Shown here piece after piece: positions 61,301 to 64,000 of a stretch of DNA of 64,000 bases. The DNA lies in contig NC_092674.1 in the NCBI RefSeq assembly GCF_964355755.1, positions 26,894,001 to 26,958,000 of the forward strand. Direction: 5' to 3'. The position numbers and the translations under genes are program-made. Source of the stretch: Antedon mediterranea (taxonomy: Eukaryota > Echinodermata > Crinoidea > Comatulida > Antedonidae). Numbering within the stretch: the first letter of the stretch is position 1; each line of letters begins with the position of its first letter. Below the pieces are notes generated by a model. The model had not been told where the DNA came from. It saw nothing but the letters and a program-made list of their open reading frames with translations, and searched no databases.

Positions 61301-64000
61301 TTGACGGTGGGAGTCCGCCTATGTCTACCGATGTCTCCATCCAAGTGATAATAAGCGACATAAATGACAACAGTCCTCGTTTTTCAAAGAACAACTACAC
61401 CGTTGTTATCCTAGAAGAAACATTCCCTGTGACCAACCTGAAATTGCTGGAAGTCAGTGACCTTGATTCGCTAAATAATGGACCACCGTTTATGTTTGAG
61501 ATCACACAAGGCAACGAGGAAGGTCTGTTTGGAATCACGGAGACTGGGATGCTGCAAGCAGTCAAGCACATCAGTCAGAAGGAACCGCGAACGGTTAGGA
61601 TCGTTGTCAGAGCTACTGACAGCGGAACTCCCAGCTTATCGGAAGAAACATACGTTAATGTTATCATAACAGAATCCACTCATCCTCCTGTACCTTTCAC
61701 TCCGCTACAAATATCTATCAATAGTTTCCCTGAATACTTCCCAGCTGGATTTATTGGCAAGGTTCATGCGACAGATTCAGACAGTCATGATGAACTGGAG
61801 TATGCCTTTGTGTCGGAACCACGACAGTTCAGCGTACAAAGTGATAGCGGGAAAATCTTCATAAAACCCAAACCACAAGATGACCACTACGAGCTGAATG
61901 TCAGTATTACGGATCACAAGTTCATCGTATATGCAGATGTCTTTGTCGATGTTGCCTTTATCTCACAAGATATGTTGGACAACGCTATGATGATCACGGT
62001 CAGAGGTGTCTCTACTGAAGTCTTCCTCTTTGACTACTATGCTATTTTTAAGAACTCTCTTGCCGGTACATTTGCCTTCTCTGACCAACAAGATGTAGAT
62101 GCTGACGACATAAAAGTTATAACAATCCAAGAATCAAGCTCTCAATCCCAGAGAAGTCGGAGAAGTGCAAAATCTCAGGACGTGGATGTAATTTTTGCTG
62201 TGCAACACTCGACTAAGAATGATGTGTACTTGCGGCCTAAACCACTGATCCGCCTCATCAACAGTAGTAAGACCAGCCTCGGAGAGCGCATGGGTATTGA
62301 GGTTGTATCTGCATACTCCGACATCTGCCAGATGAACACATGTCCAAAGAATGCTCGGTGCAAGAGCAAACTCATACAAGATGCTATTAGACCAGCTATC
62401 GTCGCATCAAAGAGGATGAGCCTCGTCTCCGTGCGTATGGACTGGGATGTACAGTGCATCTGTAAGAGTGAGGGTGAATGCGGAACTCCTGCTCCACCTG
62501 GTGAGTCATTGCTAGTTTCTGTTTTTAGATTTGTTCCTAAAAACATGATTTTTACTTAATAATTGATATTTATTTGTTTCTGTGTGAGTTATATACTGAT
62601 AGGGTATATTAACCTATTTTCATTTCTTTCATAGCTCTCGCAATGAGCTTCTCCGGTAACAATTTTATGCAGTATACTGCTGGAGGAAATGAGCTTTTTG
62701 ATAGAGCAACTTTCTCGTCATCGATTCGTACCATCCAAGCAAACGGAATCATTATGTATGGTGATGGAAATCTACCAGATTTCAGTCTTCTTGAGGTCAG
62801 TTAAAACATTGTTGTTTGCATTTTAATAATCTTGTGTGGAATACAGGATTTCCAACCAATTTACTACTACTATTAAGGTTCAATCTTTGGGACCCAACAA
62901 AGCATTAATATGCGTGTCCCCTGAATAGTTGTTGCCCATAGTTGTAAAACATATATTGTCCCTCATTGGTTTGAAGGTCCTCCTAATAGGTATATCCCCT
63001 GAAAAGGTGTGTCTCAAATTATCAAATGAATTAAATCTGAAATGCAACAATACTTTTTTTTAAAGATTAAGCATGGTTACGTGCAATACAGTTTCAACTG
63101 TGGCAGTGGTGAAGGTGTGATTACAATAGAACAAACTAAGATCAATGATGGCGAATGGCATCAGGTTGAAGTCAGGCGTGTCAACAGCCAAGCATTTCTG
63201 ACCTTAGATCGCAGCATCACAGAATCCGGAACAGCTCCCGGCAACCATGAAGATGTCAACATCGACAGAATCTACGTAGGAGGAAAAGTTGTCGGTGATA
63301 AAAAGCGTACAAGTAGGGATATATCATCAGTTTCTAACGGGTTCCAAGGATGTATGGAAGATGTGTTCTTGAATGGACAGCCACTTACTGCATCTGGTGA
63401 TGATGTTGATCCAAGTGCACCAGGTACCTGTCCTGCCGTGTTTCCTCAACATTGTGATAGCAACCCATGTCAGAATCAAGGCCAATGTACCAATCTTGAT
63501 TTCAGTTATGAGTGCAAATGCGCATCAGGATGGCACGGACTACGGTGTGAATTCCGTGACAGCTGTATTGATGACCCTTGTCAGAATGGTGGCATGTGTG
63601 AACGGATTAAAGATGACTTCAATTGTGTATGTCCTGGAAATGAAATTTGTACAAACTTCTGCGCCAGCTCGCCTTGTCTGAATGGAGGATTATGTACAGA
63701 AAGTCGTCAAGGGCCAAAATGCGTGTGTAATCAATTTGAAGGTGAACGATGTGAGTTTGATATCGACGAGTGTTTATCAAGTCCATGCAATCCAGGTCAC
63801 TTCTGTAAAAACCTCCCTGGCCTGTATAAATGTCTGGACTGCAGTATGTCAACTGAACCAGAGTGCAATGAAGTGTCAATGAACATCAAATCAAGTCCTT
63901 TAAATTTTAACAAAGAAGAAATAATCGGTGGTGGTTTATGCATATTCATTATTATCATAATCGTTATTATCTTTACGCTTGTTGTGAGACGCCGACGTCG
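4006..64000 (+). CDS. FAT1/2/3-like: Fat-family giant protocadherin (FAT1/2/3-like), 21 exons, partial at both ends
   Basis: Type I membrane adhesion receptor; family members act at cell-cell contacts in tissue organisation and planar polarity. Join: 4006-4338, 21718-21779, 46675-46992, 47210-47426, 47812-47951, 48181-48667, 51353-52848, 53178-53577, 53917-54546, 54661-54972, 55393-55607, 56194-56338, 56954-58029, 58504-58657, 58888-59121, 59449-59826, 60222-60436, 60779-60922, 61270-62500, 62635-62795, 63066 to the window end. All introns are GT-AG and the phases add up across every junction. Domains in order: cadherin repeats (w1 partial, w2-w25), membrane-proximal domain, cysteine-rich segment, one laminin-G, four EGF-like, transmembrane helix, arginine-rich stop-transfer. 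One LamG followed by EGFs, plus the membrane-proximal and CxC..GEC segments, fit FAT1-3/fat-like rather than FAT4/Drosophila Fat, which have two LamG domains. N-terminal repeats, signal peptide and cytoplasmic tail lie outside the window. No stop or frameshift was seen in any exon. Domain naming is from family knowledge; exact orthology is inferred. Confidence 0.93.
4411..4658 (+). mobile_element. 5'-truncated LINE 3' end
   Basis: Reading from 4411 gives LWEQIPNDIKD, a stop, then KTISIFKAA. This resembles the conserved C-terminus of CR1/L2/Jockey-type ORF2 proteins (LWN.IP.. followed by SxxxFKxxLK). About 150 bp of AT-rich 3' UTR-like sequence follows, then a short (ATT)n tail at about 4641-4658. 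Truncation at the 5' end, the internal stop and the microsatellite tail are what a dead-on-arrival non-LTR copy looks like. It sits only about 70 bp downstream of a coding exon. Confidence 0.6.
7988..8430. repeat. 147-bp tandem repeat, about three copies
   Basis: The motif AATTTATGTCTTTTT recurs at 7988, 8135 and 8282, a constant 147-bp period. Copies 1 and 2 are almost identical over their whole length (shared GGGAGTCTGGTCTGTAACAG and AAGCTTAATTCACACTGAAA). Copy 3 is clearly diverged, and a further degenerate partial copy may run to about 8520. The near-identity of the first two suggests a recent duplication on an older array. Confidence 0.9.
11255..11425. repeat. Homopyrimidine (CT-rich) tract
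   Basis: About 170 bp in which the + strand is almost entirely C and T (runs such as CTTCTTCTCCTTCTCCCTCC). It is a low-complexity polypurine/polypyrimidine tract. The long open frame across it is a compositional artefact, not a gene. Such tracts can form triplex DNA under supercoiling, which is general knowledge and not shown here. Confidence 0.85.
11858..12000 (+). repeat. Repeat-like segment with CTGATGA...GAAA motif
   Basis: The segment carries CTGATGA at about 11865, an AGG...CCT mini-stem, then GAAAGCTC. CTGATGA..GAAA is the hammerhead ribozyme core spacing and also occurs at conserved ends of some retroelements. I could not find a convincing stem III or cleavage-site partner, so only a repeat-derived motif is claimed. 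Confidence 0.3.
12881..13018. mobile_element. TIR element (AGCTCTG family), degenerate copy A
   Basis: The right end TTTAATAGTGTAGTCAGAG at about 12994 and interior phrases (GTGATGTACCCAAATATGGT, ATCATCATGTCCATATATGG) match the copies at 15205, 42001 and 44966. The left terminal repeat is badly decayed. No target duplication is visible, so this is the oldest-looking copy of the family. Confidence 0.6.
15205..15369. mobile_element. TIR element (AGCTCTG family), copy B
   Basis: The ends AGCTCTGTCTACACTATCAA and TTTGATAGTGTAGACAGAGC are inverted repeats. Both are flanked by TTAA (15205-15208 and 15366-15369), which can also be read as a TA duplication. The interior is about 115 bp with no coding capacity, built of TATGGT/CCATAT inverted motifs. 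A small non-autonomous DNA transposon (MITE). The target choice, TTAA (piggyBac-like) or TA (Tc1/mariner-like), is not settled. Confidence 0.85.
15425..15515. mobile_element. hAT-like transposon terminus fragment with G-run and C-run
   Basis: It starts CAGGGCCGTAGCCAGGATCT, followed by an eight-G run and, 20-30 bp on, a fourteen-C run. CAG(G/T)G(G)C.GTAGCCAGG is a recurrent hAT-type terminal sequence in animal genomes. No matching opposite terminus was found within the next few kb, so this is a fragment. Assignment rests on the terminus only. Confidence 0.45.
17758..18205 (+). repeat. Dispersed AGAACCCCTATTCAGGGGAC repeat, copy 1, interrupted
   Basis: The first half (ACAGTAGAACACCTCTATTC through GTTTTAACAC, about 17758-17827) and second half (GGCCAACCCCTATTTAGAG through TTGGGTCCTGAAG, about 18099-18155) are adjacent in the copy at 58180 but separated here by about 270 bp. 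The intervening DNA is probably an insertion; no clear target duplication was seen. Confidence 0.55.
21718..21779 (+). CDS. FAT1/2/3-like: Fat-like exon 2 of window: middle of cadherin repeat w2
   Basis: A micro-exon of 62 bp between two giant introns. It enters in phase 1 (split Gly), encodes LITTLDGNLDREATDGYSLE and leaves in phase 0. The upstream acceptor is TTGCCTGCAG and the donor is GAG|GTATGT. LDRE and YxL are the canonical central motifs of a cadherin repeat. The next exon opens with VGITDNGVPP, which completes the motif, so the two flanking long introns hide no further exon of this repeat. Confidence 0.9.
22105..22215 (+). repeat. Dispersed AGAACCCCTATTCAGGGGAC repeat, copy 2
   Basis: It contains AGAACACCCCTATTTAAGG, CTATTCAGAGGACACC and TTGTTGGGTCCCGACCGTG in the same order as the copies at 17758, 58180 and 62876. 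It is non-coding. Confidence 0.6.
23270..23529. repeat. 81-86-bp tandem repeat, three clear copies
   Basis: TATTAACATGTTCCTCT starts at 23270, 23351 and 23437. Each unit contains GGTAATAGGAAAACATGCTA and the inverted pair TTAAGAATATCTTAA. Unit 1 is 81 bp and the later two are 86 bp, through a five-base insertion. More diverged copies extend upstream to about 23165, where the AATATCTTAACATTTT motif recurs. Confidence 0.88.
26090..26410. repeat. Two diverged direct copies of a dispersed repeat
   Basis: Phrases such as ATTAAGTGGATTAT and ATCATAATCCTATT, preceded by GAAxGATxxTTAxAAT and GATCTxGATTAG, occur at about 26130-26220 and again at about 26325-26405. A third related copy lies at 36245-36345 (AAAGATCATTAGAATATGAA). 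Non-coding, of unknown origin. Confidence 0.6.
26539..27360. mobile_element. Palindrome-loaded TIR transposon with Myb/SANT-like relic
   Basis: The outer ends GGGCCTGTTTCTGCTGC and GCAGCAGAAACAGGGCC are inverted repeats with one mismatch, flanked by ATA on both sides (26536-26538 and 27361-27363). Further GTTTCTGCT/AGCAGAAAC copies sit inside at about 26628, 27157 and 27273. Between them are about thirteen ATACGGTAT/ATACCGTAT motifs, some paired into long hairpins. The centre carries a decayed minus-strand Myb/SANT-like frame (26748-26990). A 3-bp duplication, GGG/GGC-starting ends and a Myb-like protein together point to the PIF/Harbinger group; the superfamily call is an inference. Confidence 0.72.
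26748..26990 (-). pseudogene. Myb/SANT-like DNA-binding domain gene relic inside the transposon
   Basis: Reading the minus strand from the ATG at 26990 gives an 81-codon frame closed by a TGA, with one internal TAA at codon 15. After that stop the features of Myb/SANT-like domains of transposon accessory proteins and MSANTD-type proteins appear: KKIKQKYGINLSPKQVNSKL, SLQKQYNIAKYNNSG, then CPHYDVF. In PIF/Harbinger elements such a protein helps the transposase bind the element ends. The N-terminal helix is lost upstream, where a stop lies before the ATG. Dead copy; homology is by motif recognition only. Confidence 0.6.
27448..28246. mobile_element. PIF/Harbinger-like element with frameshifted Myb/SANT-like gene
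   Basis: It begins GGGTATGTTCAGAC, the same terminal sequence as the element at 31387, and encodes the same kind of Myb-like protein on the minus strand. The right end is degenerate: the best match is the complement of GGTATGAGTTTAGTGGAC ending at about 28246. That gives about 800 bp, similar to its 885-bp relative. No transposase (DDE) frame is present, so it is non-autonomous. The right boundary is uncertain. Confidence 0.6.
27586..28000 (-). pseudogene. Myb/SANT-like protein gene of a Harbinger-like element, frameshifted
   Basis: From the ATG at 28000 the minus strand reads MSSKRAHWRETEVKYLISFW, then WGSPDF, NWRKSTG and MSVFDEMADTLAD. It soon meets a stop, and a +1 shift near 27840 continues the domain (EGFNIQMKLKGSSYKAAKDR, NKSG) and a Ser/Pro/Thr-rich tail. 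W-x-x-x-E...LI.xW at the start and YxxxKD..N.SG at the end are typical of Myb/SANT-like accessory proteins of PIF/Harbinger transposons. The first half aligns closely with the frame at 31704-31868. A short intron instead of a frameshift cannot be excluded. Confidence 0.62.
28290..28405 (-). mobile_element. tRNA-derived SINE fragment (Thr-AGT-like), 5' truncated
   Basis: On the minus strand, CGCCAGGCTAGTGATCTAGA is followed by a T-arm GTGGG TTCAAGT CCTAC, with box B GGTTCAAGTCC. The anticodon loop CTAGTGA would give AGT, as in tRNA-Thr. The D-arm and 5' acceptor half are missing because the LINE tail abuts at 28407. An unrelated AT-rich body follows the tRNA part. This is a SINE relic, not a functional tRNA. 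Confidence 0.5.
29077..30663. mobile_element. hAT-like non-autonomous transposon inserted in the LINE
   Basis: The termini CAGTGGTGGCGCCAG and CTGGCGCCACCACTG are inverted repeats. The flanks are an exact 8-bp target duplication TTTTAAAT (29069-29076 and 30664-30671). CAG-type ends plus 8-bp duplications are diagnostic of hAT. Inside each end lie G- or C-rich subterminal repeats around CCCCGTCGGGGA. The 1,587-bp body has no frame resembling a hAT transposase, so it would depend on a transposase from elsewhere. It lies between codons for TYLK and PVYL of the LINE ORF2. Confidence 0.9.
31387..32271. mobile_element. PIF/Harbinger-like element inserted in the LINE
   Basis: The perfect 37-bp inverted repeats begin GGGTATGTTCAGACTCACGG, and the similarity continues for about 10 bp more. 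They are flanked by a 3-bp duplication TAT (31384-31386 and 32272-32274). 3-bp duplications, GGG ends and a Myb/SANT-like gene fit PIF/Harbinger, though the usual target is TWA. The 885-bp body holds only the truncated Myb frame at 31704-31868. The insertion sits just before RT motif A of the LINE. Confidence 0.85.
31704..31868 (+). pseudogene. Myb/SANT-like domain fragment in the Harbinger-like element
   Basis: A 54-codon frame opening MKRVTWKSTEVADLISLWGS, then PEFIDKIELRNWKASAGN and MAVFKEIASKLQN, closed by TGA. It aligns position by position with the start of the minus-strand gene at 28000 (W..TEV..LIS.WGSP.F.D..E..NW). The C-terminal part of the domain is not readable in frame, so the gene is truncated or frameshifted. 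Confidence 0.6.
34168..34947 (-). CDS. LINE ORF1 protein (coiled coil plus RNA-binding-like domain)
   Basis: A 259-residue intact frame. The N-terminus is lysine-rich with an acidic stretch. Residues about 40-108 are heptad-rich and strongly charged (NKQLKEDNEDLTRRVEKLEK), which suggests a coiled coil for trimerisation. NQYSRRENIEIRGI at about 107-120 begins an RRM-like fold, typical of ORF1 proteins of L1/CR1-type LINEs, followed by IKASHRIG, RPIIVKF and a basic C-terminal domain (LTQKKRSLMGKINDIRK). Such proteins coat the element RNA as a chaperone. It ends 39 bp before ORF2. Intact on its own, though the element as a whole is broken. Confidence 0.82.
   Translation of the reverse strand: MPRPKTVKGKGKEDEVLIVGDEDSADDVPTDAVLKQLSDIKDQVKFIPSLLENMREIKSSMEFFNKLIEENCVKMKSIEQENKQLKEDNEDLTRRVEKLEKEQDEQNQYSRRENIEIRGISQIANENTEDIALKVLKEIDSSIKKEDIKASHRIGNRDRTDRPIIVKFCSRKKRDQVYNDRKMIRNTTTDMLGYTGKNHIYVNENLTQKKRSLMGKINDIRKTKNYKYLWTYNGRIYVRKQQGSMLIVINSEDDIGKIV
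36961..37027. repeat. 26-bp minisatellite, about 2.5 copies
   Basis: GCGTGGCAG/GCGTGACAG starts at 36962, 36988 and 37014, a constant 26-bp spacing. The units share G(T/G)TGACCT and TTTTTCA. GC-richer than its surroundings. Confidence 0.8.
37657..37676. repeat. Poly-G run
   Basis: GGGAGGGGGGGGGGGGGG followed by CGGGCGG. A simple G-rich tract able in principle to form a quadruplex; no function indicated. Confidence 0.85.
42001..42145. mobile_element. TIR element (AGCTCTG family), copy C
   Basis: The left end is ATCTCTGTCTACACTATAAA and the right end TTTGATAGTGTGGACAGAG. TTAA lies immediately outside both (42001-42004 and 42142-42145). The interior has the same ATGATGATGTCATATC core as copy B. 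Confidence 0.82.
44966..45127. mobile_element. TIR element (AGCTCTG family), copy D
   Basis: AAGCTCTGTCTACACTATCA at the left and TAATAGTGTAGGCAGAGCTT at the right. The interior has GCCCAAATATGGTAGTGATA and CATCATGTCCATATGGGC. The flanks read CTAA...TTAA, or TA...TA if the terminal repeat starts with AA. Its interior runs in the opposite sense to copy B. Confidence 0.82.
46675..46992 (+). CDS. FAT1/2/3-like: Fat-like exon 3 of window: end of cadherin w2, most of w3
   Basis: Phase 0 at both ends (106 codons). It opens with VGITDNGVPPMS and the calcium linker DLNDNKP of w2. It then carries w3: IPIFRVFATDTDAG, LSYFITQGN, FSLDAKTGVLST, without the usual LDRE (KALDASVRY instead). Acceptor GTCTTCGTAG, donor TCC|GTAAGT. 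Confidence 0.92.
47210..47426 (+). CDS. FAT1/2/3-like: Fat-like exon 4 of window: end of w3, start of w4
   Basis: It starts in phase 0 with LAVLDTGTPKQKKG and closes w3 with an atypical linker, FDSPDNSPNPPEF, in which the canonical DxND is missing. w4 begins SPSVEVQEKLEIGKLV and has AEDPDGDELYYKII. It leaves in phase 1. Confidence 0.9.
47427..47811 (+). other. Intron, 385 bp
   Basis: Between donor TAG|GTAAGT and acceptor TTTTTTTTCAG. No repeat or gene recognised. Confidence 0.85.
47812..47951 (+). CDS. FAT1/2/3-like: Fat-like exon 5 of window: middle of w4
   Basis: It completes a split Asp, then encodes GDPTSTFCIDPNNGVIQLAL, PLDWEVNPNYDLTITVTDG and HTIEQV, leaving in phase 0. The acidic LDRE is replaced by LDWE. 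Acceptor TTTTTTTCAG. Confidence 0.9.
48181..48667 (+). CDS. FAT1/2/3-like: Fat-like exon 6 of window: end of w4, w5, start of w6
   Basis: Phase 0 start. w4 closes with DSNDNAPEF. w5 is complete (SENTPV, ATDRDSA, FTVDGRTG, LDHENRK, AQDHGTP) and ends in DFNDHAPS, a slightly altered linker. w6 begins VYESAAPGTQILQVTAVDLD and runs to LSYNIESG, split in phase 1. Confidence 0.92.
48668..51352 (+). other. Intron, 2.7 kb
   Basis: AT-rich with long T-runs near the 3' end. No transposon end, tandem repeat or exon was recognised. LSYNIESG joins NPDNDFSI directly, so no cadherin sequence is missing. Confidence 0.8.
51353..52848 (+). CDS. FAT1/2/3-like: Fat-like exon 7 of window: largest exon, w6 end to w11 start
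   Basis: 1,496 bp, covering five repeat boundaries without an intron. w6 ends in the degenerate linker ISDNAPPKF. w7 ends DVNDNAPEF and w8 ends DINDSPPVF. w9 ends VQQALESELRF, with no calcium motif at all. w10 ends DENDNVPMF, and w11 begins VDYKAVVQVEAEVGSIVRK. Central motifs include LDYEAQ, LDHEERS and FDREAKQEY. It leaves in phase 0. Several NxT/NxS sequons (for example NITV) suggest N-glycosylation. Confidence 0.93.
52849..53177 (+). other. Intron, 329 bp
   Basis: Donor AAG|GTATGC, acceptor TTTTATAG. Nothing else recognised. Confidence 0.85.
53178..53577 (+). CDS. FAT1/2/3-like: Fat-like exon 8 of window: w11, start of w12
   Basis: It opens VIAIDHDIGRNGEVKYSL, then FNINATSGEI and KASDKGTKKHS. 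w11 closes with the calcium-motif-free linker VINKAMPVF. w12 starts YTKTIAEDIQLHTAIL and runs to FVITNKTG, split in phase 1 at the TG. Confidence 0.92.
53578..53916 (+). other. Intron, 339 bp
   Basis: Donor CAG|GTATGT, acceptor TATATTATAG. Nothing recognised inside. Confidence 0.85.
53917..54546 (+). CDS. FAT1/2/3-like: Fat-like exon 9 of window: end of w12, w13, start of w14
   Basis: w12 ends DINDIRPIF (linker with altered NDN). w13 is complete (YTNTLSEAVAVGTSVANVKA, FYIDSYSGSI, LDYESIQ, AVDGGVPQLSS) and ends DLNDNPPEF. w14 begins YEATISELAGKGAF and runs to FYIGSRTG, phase 1. A short 114-bp intron follows. Confidence 0.92.
54661..54972 (+). CDS. FAT1/2/3-like: Fat-like exon 10 of window: end of w14, start of w15
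   Basis: It opens IISITNTRQPNLNPNKTY, so w14 lacks LDRE, and closes the repeat with DGTNQYAPMF, a linker without DxND. w15 begins YSVSLDENQSIGTTVTHV and ends FIIDATTG, phase 1. Confidence 0.9.
54973..55392 (+). other. Intron, 420 bp
   Basis: Pyrimidine-rich 3' half before acceptor TTTTAAACAG. No mobile element recognised. Confidence 0.85.
55393..55607 (+). CDS. FAT1/2/3-like: Fat-like exon 11 of window: end of w15, start of w16
   Basis: EITTASVFDRENPTQRT and AIDKGHRASFSS, then linker DTNDNHPTF. w16 begins YEAYIYPDMQVEEQVLQ and ends in phase 0 directly before the VxAxDxD motif of the next exon. Confidence 0.92.
55608..56193 (+). other. Intron, 586 bp
   Basis: AT-rich with a (T)n/(A)n patch near 55740. 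Nothing recognised. Confidence 0.82.
56194..56338 (+). CDS. FAT1/2/3-like: Fat-like exon 12 of window: middle of w16
   Basis: It encodes VYAVDADKDQNARLTYSIFA and FKINSADGSLLLKAPLTGR. The donor is the weaker GAG|GTTTGT; the phase 1 split codon (G|AA, Glu) joins ETNVFQFFVQAVDGG in the next exon and restores the expected YxFxVxAxDGG motif. Confidence 0.88.
56339..56953 (+). other. Intron, 615 bp
   Basis: Donor GAG|GTTTGT, acceptor TTTTCTTTAG. Short open frames continue across both edges, but they carry no cadherin motif. Nothing recognised. Confidence 0.82.
56954..58029 (+). CDS. FAT1/2/3-like: Fat-like exon 13 of window: end of w16, w17-w19, start of w20
   Basis: w16 ends ILTRQDVLPIF, lacking the calcium motif. 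w17 ends DVNDNAPRF and is unusual in having LDYETCAWY with a cysteine. w18 (IPENAPVDYSVLRVHAYDKD, FSIDSETGWI, LDRETKPIY) ends DVNDSPPRF and contains an acidic insert (DEDDEVEAN) in its last strands. w19 (VPEDIEPP, FLIDSNTGKI, LDREFKKKY) ends DVNDNAPVC. It leaves in phase 0 after CIQ. Confidence 0.93.
58030..58503 (+). other. Intron, 474 bp, with dispersed repeat
   Basis: Nearly half is the repeat copy at 58180-58397; the rest is unremarkable. Confidence 0.85.
58180..58397 (+). repeat. Dispersed AGAACCCCTATTCAGGGGAC repeat, copy 3 (most complete)
   Basis: It runs from CAGTAGAACCCCTATTCG to GAAGGAACACTG. The two ends are weakly inverted (CAGTAGAAC against CAGTGTTCC), as in small pogo/Tigger-type elements. 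No coding capacity and no clear TA duplication. Other copies: 17758, 22105 and 62876. Confidence 0.6.
58504..58657 (+). CDS. FAT1/2/3-like: Fat-like exon 14 of window: first half of w20
   Basis: MLYSELFIESLGVSSYIVEV, AEDADASANSRITFTLFG and FNIGSESG, phase 0 to phase 1. The initial ATG is a normal in-frame codon after the splice, not a start. Confidence 0.9.
58888..59121 (+). CDS. FAT1/2/3-like: Fat-like exon 15 of window: end of w20, start of w21
   Basis: ILRTAALLDRETRSKYLLKV and ATDGGGLSCTS, then linker DDNDNPPIF. w21 begins ITEAFSENTPTGSLLTRVQA and stops at IDPDEG, phase 1. This split lies earlier in the repeat than the common TG position. Confidence 0.9.
59122..59448 (+). other. Intron, 327 bp
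   Basis: Nothing recognised. Acceptor TTTCTTTTTAG. Confidence 0.85.
59449..59826 (+). CDS. FAT1/2/3-like: Fat-like exon 16 of window: rest of w21, start of w22
   Basis: TNRQFVYSFIDSAGG, FGIDRKLGII, LDREFRDTYNLTIQATD, then linker DEDDNAPIF. w22 begins YHVNVSEDVDVGASISKVLA and ends FNIHPDSG, phase 1. w22 is short between its second strand and FNI (SEDIEVITYSITGGNE). Confidence 0.92.
59827..60221 (+). other. Intron, 395 bp, with SINE
   Basis: It carries a tRNA-like SINE at about 59866-60045. Acceptor TTGTATAG. Confidence 0.85.
59866..60045 (+). mobile_element. tRNA-derived SINE
   Basis: The box A-like TGGTTAACATGC and box B GGTTCAATCC, spaced as in a tRNA (TTTTAATCCCAAGGTGCA between), are followed by a non-tRNA body to about 60045. 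It is intronic and sense-oriented. Too degenerate at the acceptor stem to be a working tRNA; the body family is not recognised. Confidence 0.55.
60222..60436 (+). CDS. FAT1/2/3-like: Fat-like exon 17 of window: end of w22, start of w23
   Basis: LITVADTLDFEESREFYLTI and ASDNGQQQQ, then linker DANDNKPYF. w23 begins YNAVINEASQVGDSIVQ, with its phase 0 end just before the next exon's VLATDQDSG. Confidence 0.92.
60437..60778 (+). other. Intron, 342 bp
   Basis: AT-rich; nothing recognised. Acceptor TTGTGTGTAG. Confidence 0.85.
60779..60922 (+). CDS. FAT1/2/3-like: Fat-like exon 18 of window: middle of w23
   Basis: 48 codons, phase 0 at both ends: VLATDQDSGDFGKVQYKIVR, FEMNEKDGLISL and LVDREE. The donor GAG|GTTTGT is the same weak type as in exon 12. 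Confidence 0.9.
60923..61269 (+). other. Intron, 347 bp, with MITE
   Basis: It holds the TIR element at 60946-61073. Acceptor TTTTGTTAAAG. Confidence 0.85.
60946..61073. mobile_element. Small TIR element (MITE) with TA target duplication
   Basis: The left end TAAAGCTTGGTTCTTACAAT and the right end complement TAAAGCCTGGTTCCCACTTG form imperfect inverted repeats of about 45 bp. TA is duplicated at 60946-60947 and 61072-61073. The 128-bp element is mostly terminal repeat, hence almost a foldback. Non-coding, and distinct in sequence from the AGCTCTG family. Confidence 0.75.
61270..62500 (+). CDS. FAT1/2/3-like: Fat-like exon 19 of window: w23 end to w25, membrane-proximal and cysteine-rich domains
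   Basis: w23 closes with DINDNSPRF. w24 (YTVVILEETFPVTNLKLLEV) ends in the motif-free linker ITESTHPPVPF. w25 (FPEYFPAGFIGKVHATDSDS, FSVQSDSGKIFIK) has no LDRE or linker motif, as expected of the last repeat. Next comes the Fat-type membrane-proximal domain (MMITVRGVSTEVFLFDYYAI) with a furin-like RSRR at 62152-62163, then LIRLINSSKTSLGERMGIEV. A cysteine-rich segment follows (ICQMNTCPKNARC, CICKSEGECG). It leaves in phase 1. Confidence 0.92.
62635..62795 (+). CDS. FAT1/2/3-like: Fat-like exon 20 of window: laminin-G, first part
   Basis: It encodes LAMSFSGNNFMQYTAGGNEL, TFSSSIRTIQANGIIMYGDG and PDFSLLE: the first beta strands of a laminin-G domain (FxFRT-type and GxIxY motifs). Phase 1 to phase 0. 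It follows a 134-bp intron with no room for the EGF module found here in vertebrate FAT1. Confidence 0.92.
62876..63012 (-). repeat. Dispersed AGAACCCCTATTCAGGGGAC repeat, copy 4, inverted
   Basis: On the minus strand, TTCAGGGGATATACC, AATATATGTTTTACAACTAT, CTATTCAGGGGACACG and TTTGTTGGGTCCC appear in the same order as in the copy at 58180. It occupies half of the intron between the two laminin-G exons. Confidence 0.6.
63066..64000 (+). CDS. FAT1/2/3-like: Fat-like exon 21 of window: laminin-G end, four EGF-like, transmembrane
   Basis: The laminin-G domain continues (GYVQYSFNCGSGEGVITI, NDGEWHQVEVRRVN, IYVGGKV) to NGFQGCMEDVFLNGQPL. EGF1 at about 63450-63551 (CDSNPCQNQGQC..CKC..GWHGLRCE). 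EGF2 at about 63561-63655, with a very short last loop (CVCPGNEIC). EGF3 at about 63660-63753 (CASSPCLNGGLC). EGF4 at about 63760-63864 starts DIDEC, the calcium-binding type, but ends atypically in CLDC. The transmembrane helix is LCIFIIIIIVIIFTLVV (about 63936-63986), followed by a run of arginines. The window ends at the first cytoplasmic residues. Phase 0 start; the exon end is not reached. Confidence 0.94.
   Translation, partial: MKHGYVQYSFNCGSGEGVITIEQTKINDGEWHQVEVRRVNSQAFLTLDRSITESGTAPGNHEDVNIDRIYVGGKVVGDKKRTSRDISSVSNGFQGCMEDVFLNGQPLTASGDDVDPSAPGTCPAVFPQHCDSNPCQNQGQCTNLDFSYECKCASGWHGLRCEFRDSCIDDPCQNGGMCERIKDDFNCVCPGNEICTNFCASSPCLNGGLCTESRQGPKCVCNQFEGERCEFDIDECLSSPCNPGHFCKNLPGLYKCLDCSMSTEPECNEVSMNIKSSPLNFNKEEIIGGGLCIFIIIIIVIIFTLVVRRRR

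Noticed and set aside
48177-62546. Minus-strand frames opposite Fat exons (for example 48177-48482, 57591-57824, 62175-62546)
   Set aside because: Antisense shadows of cadherin-coding exons, with no independent support.
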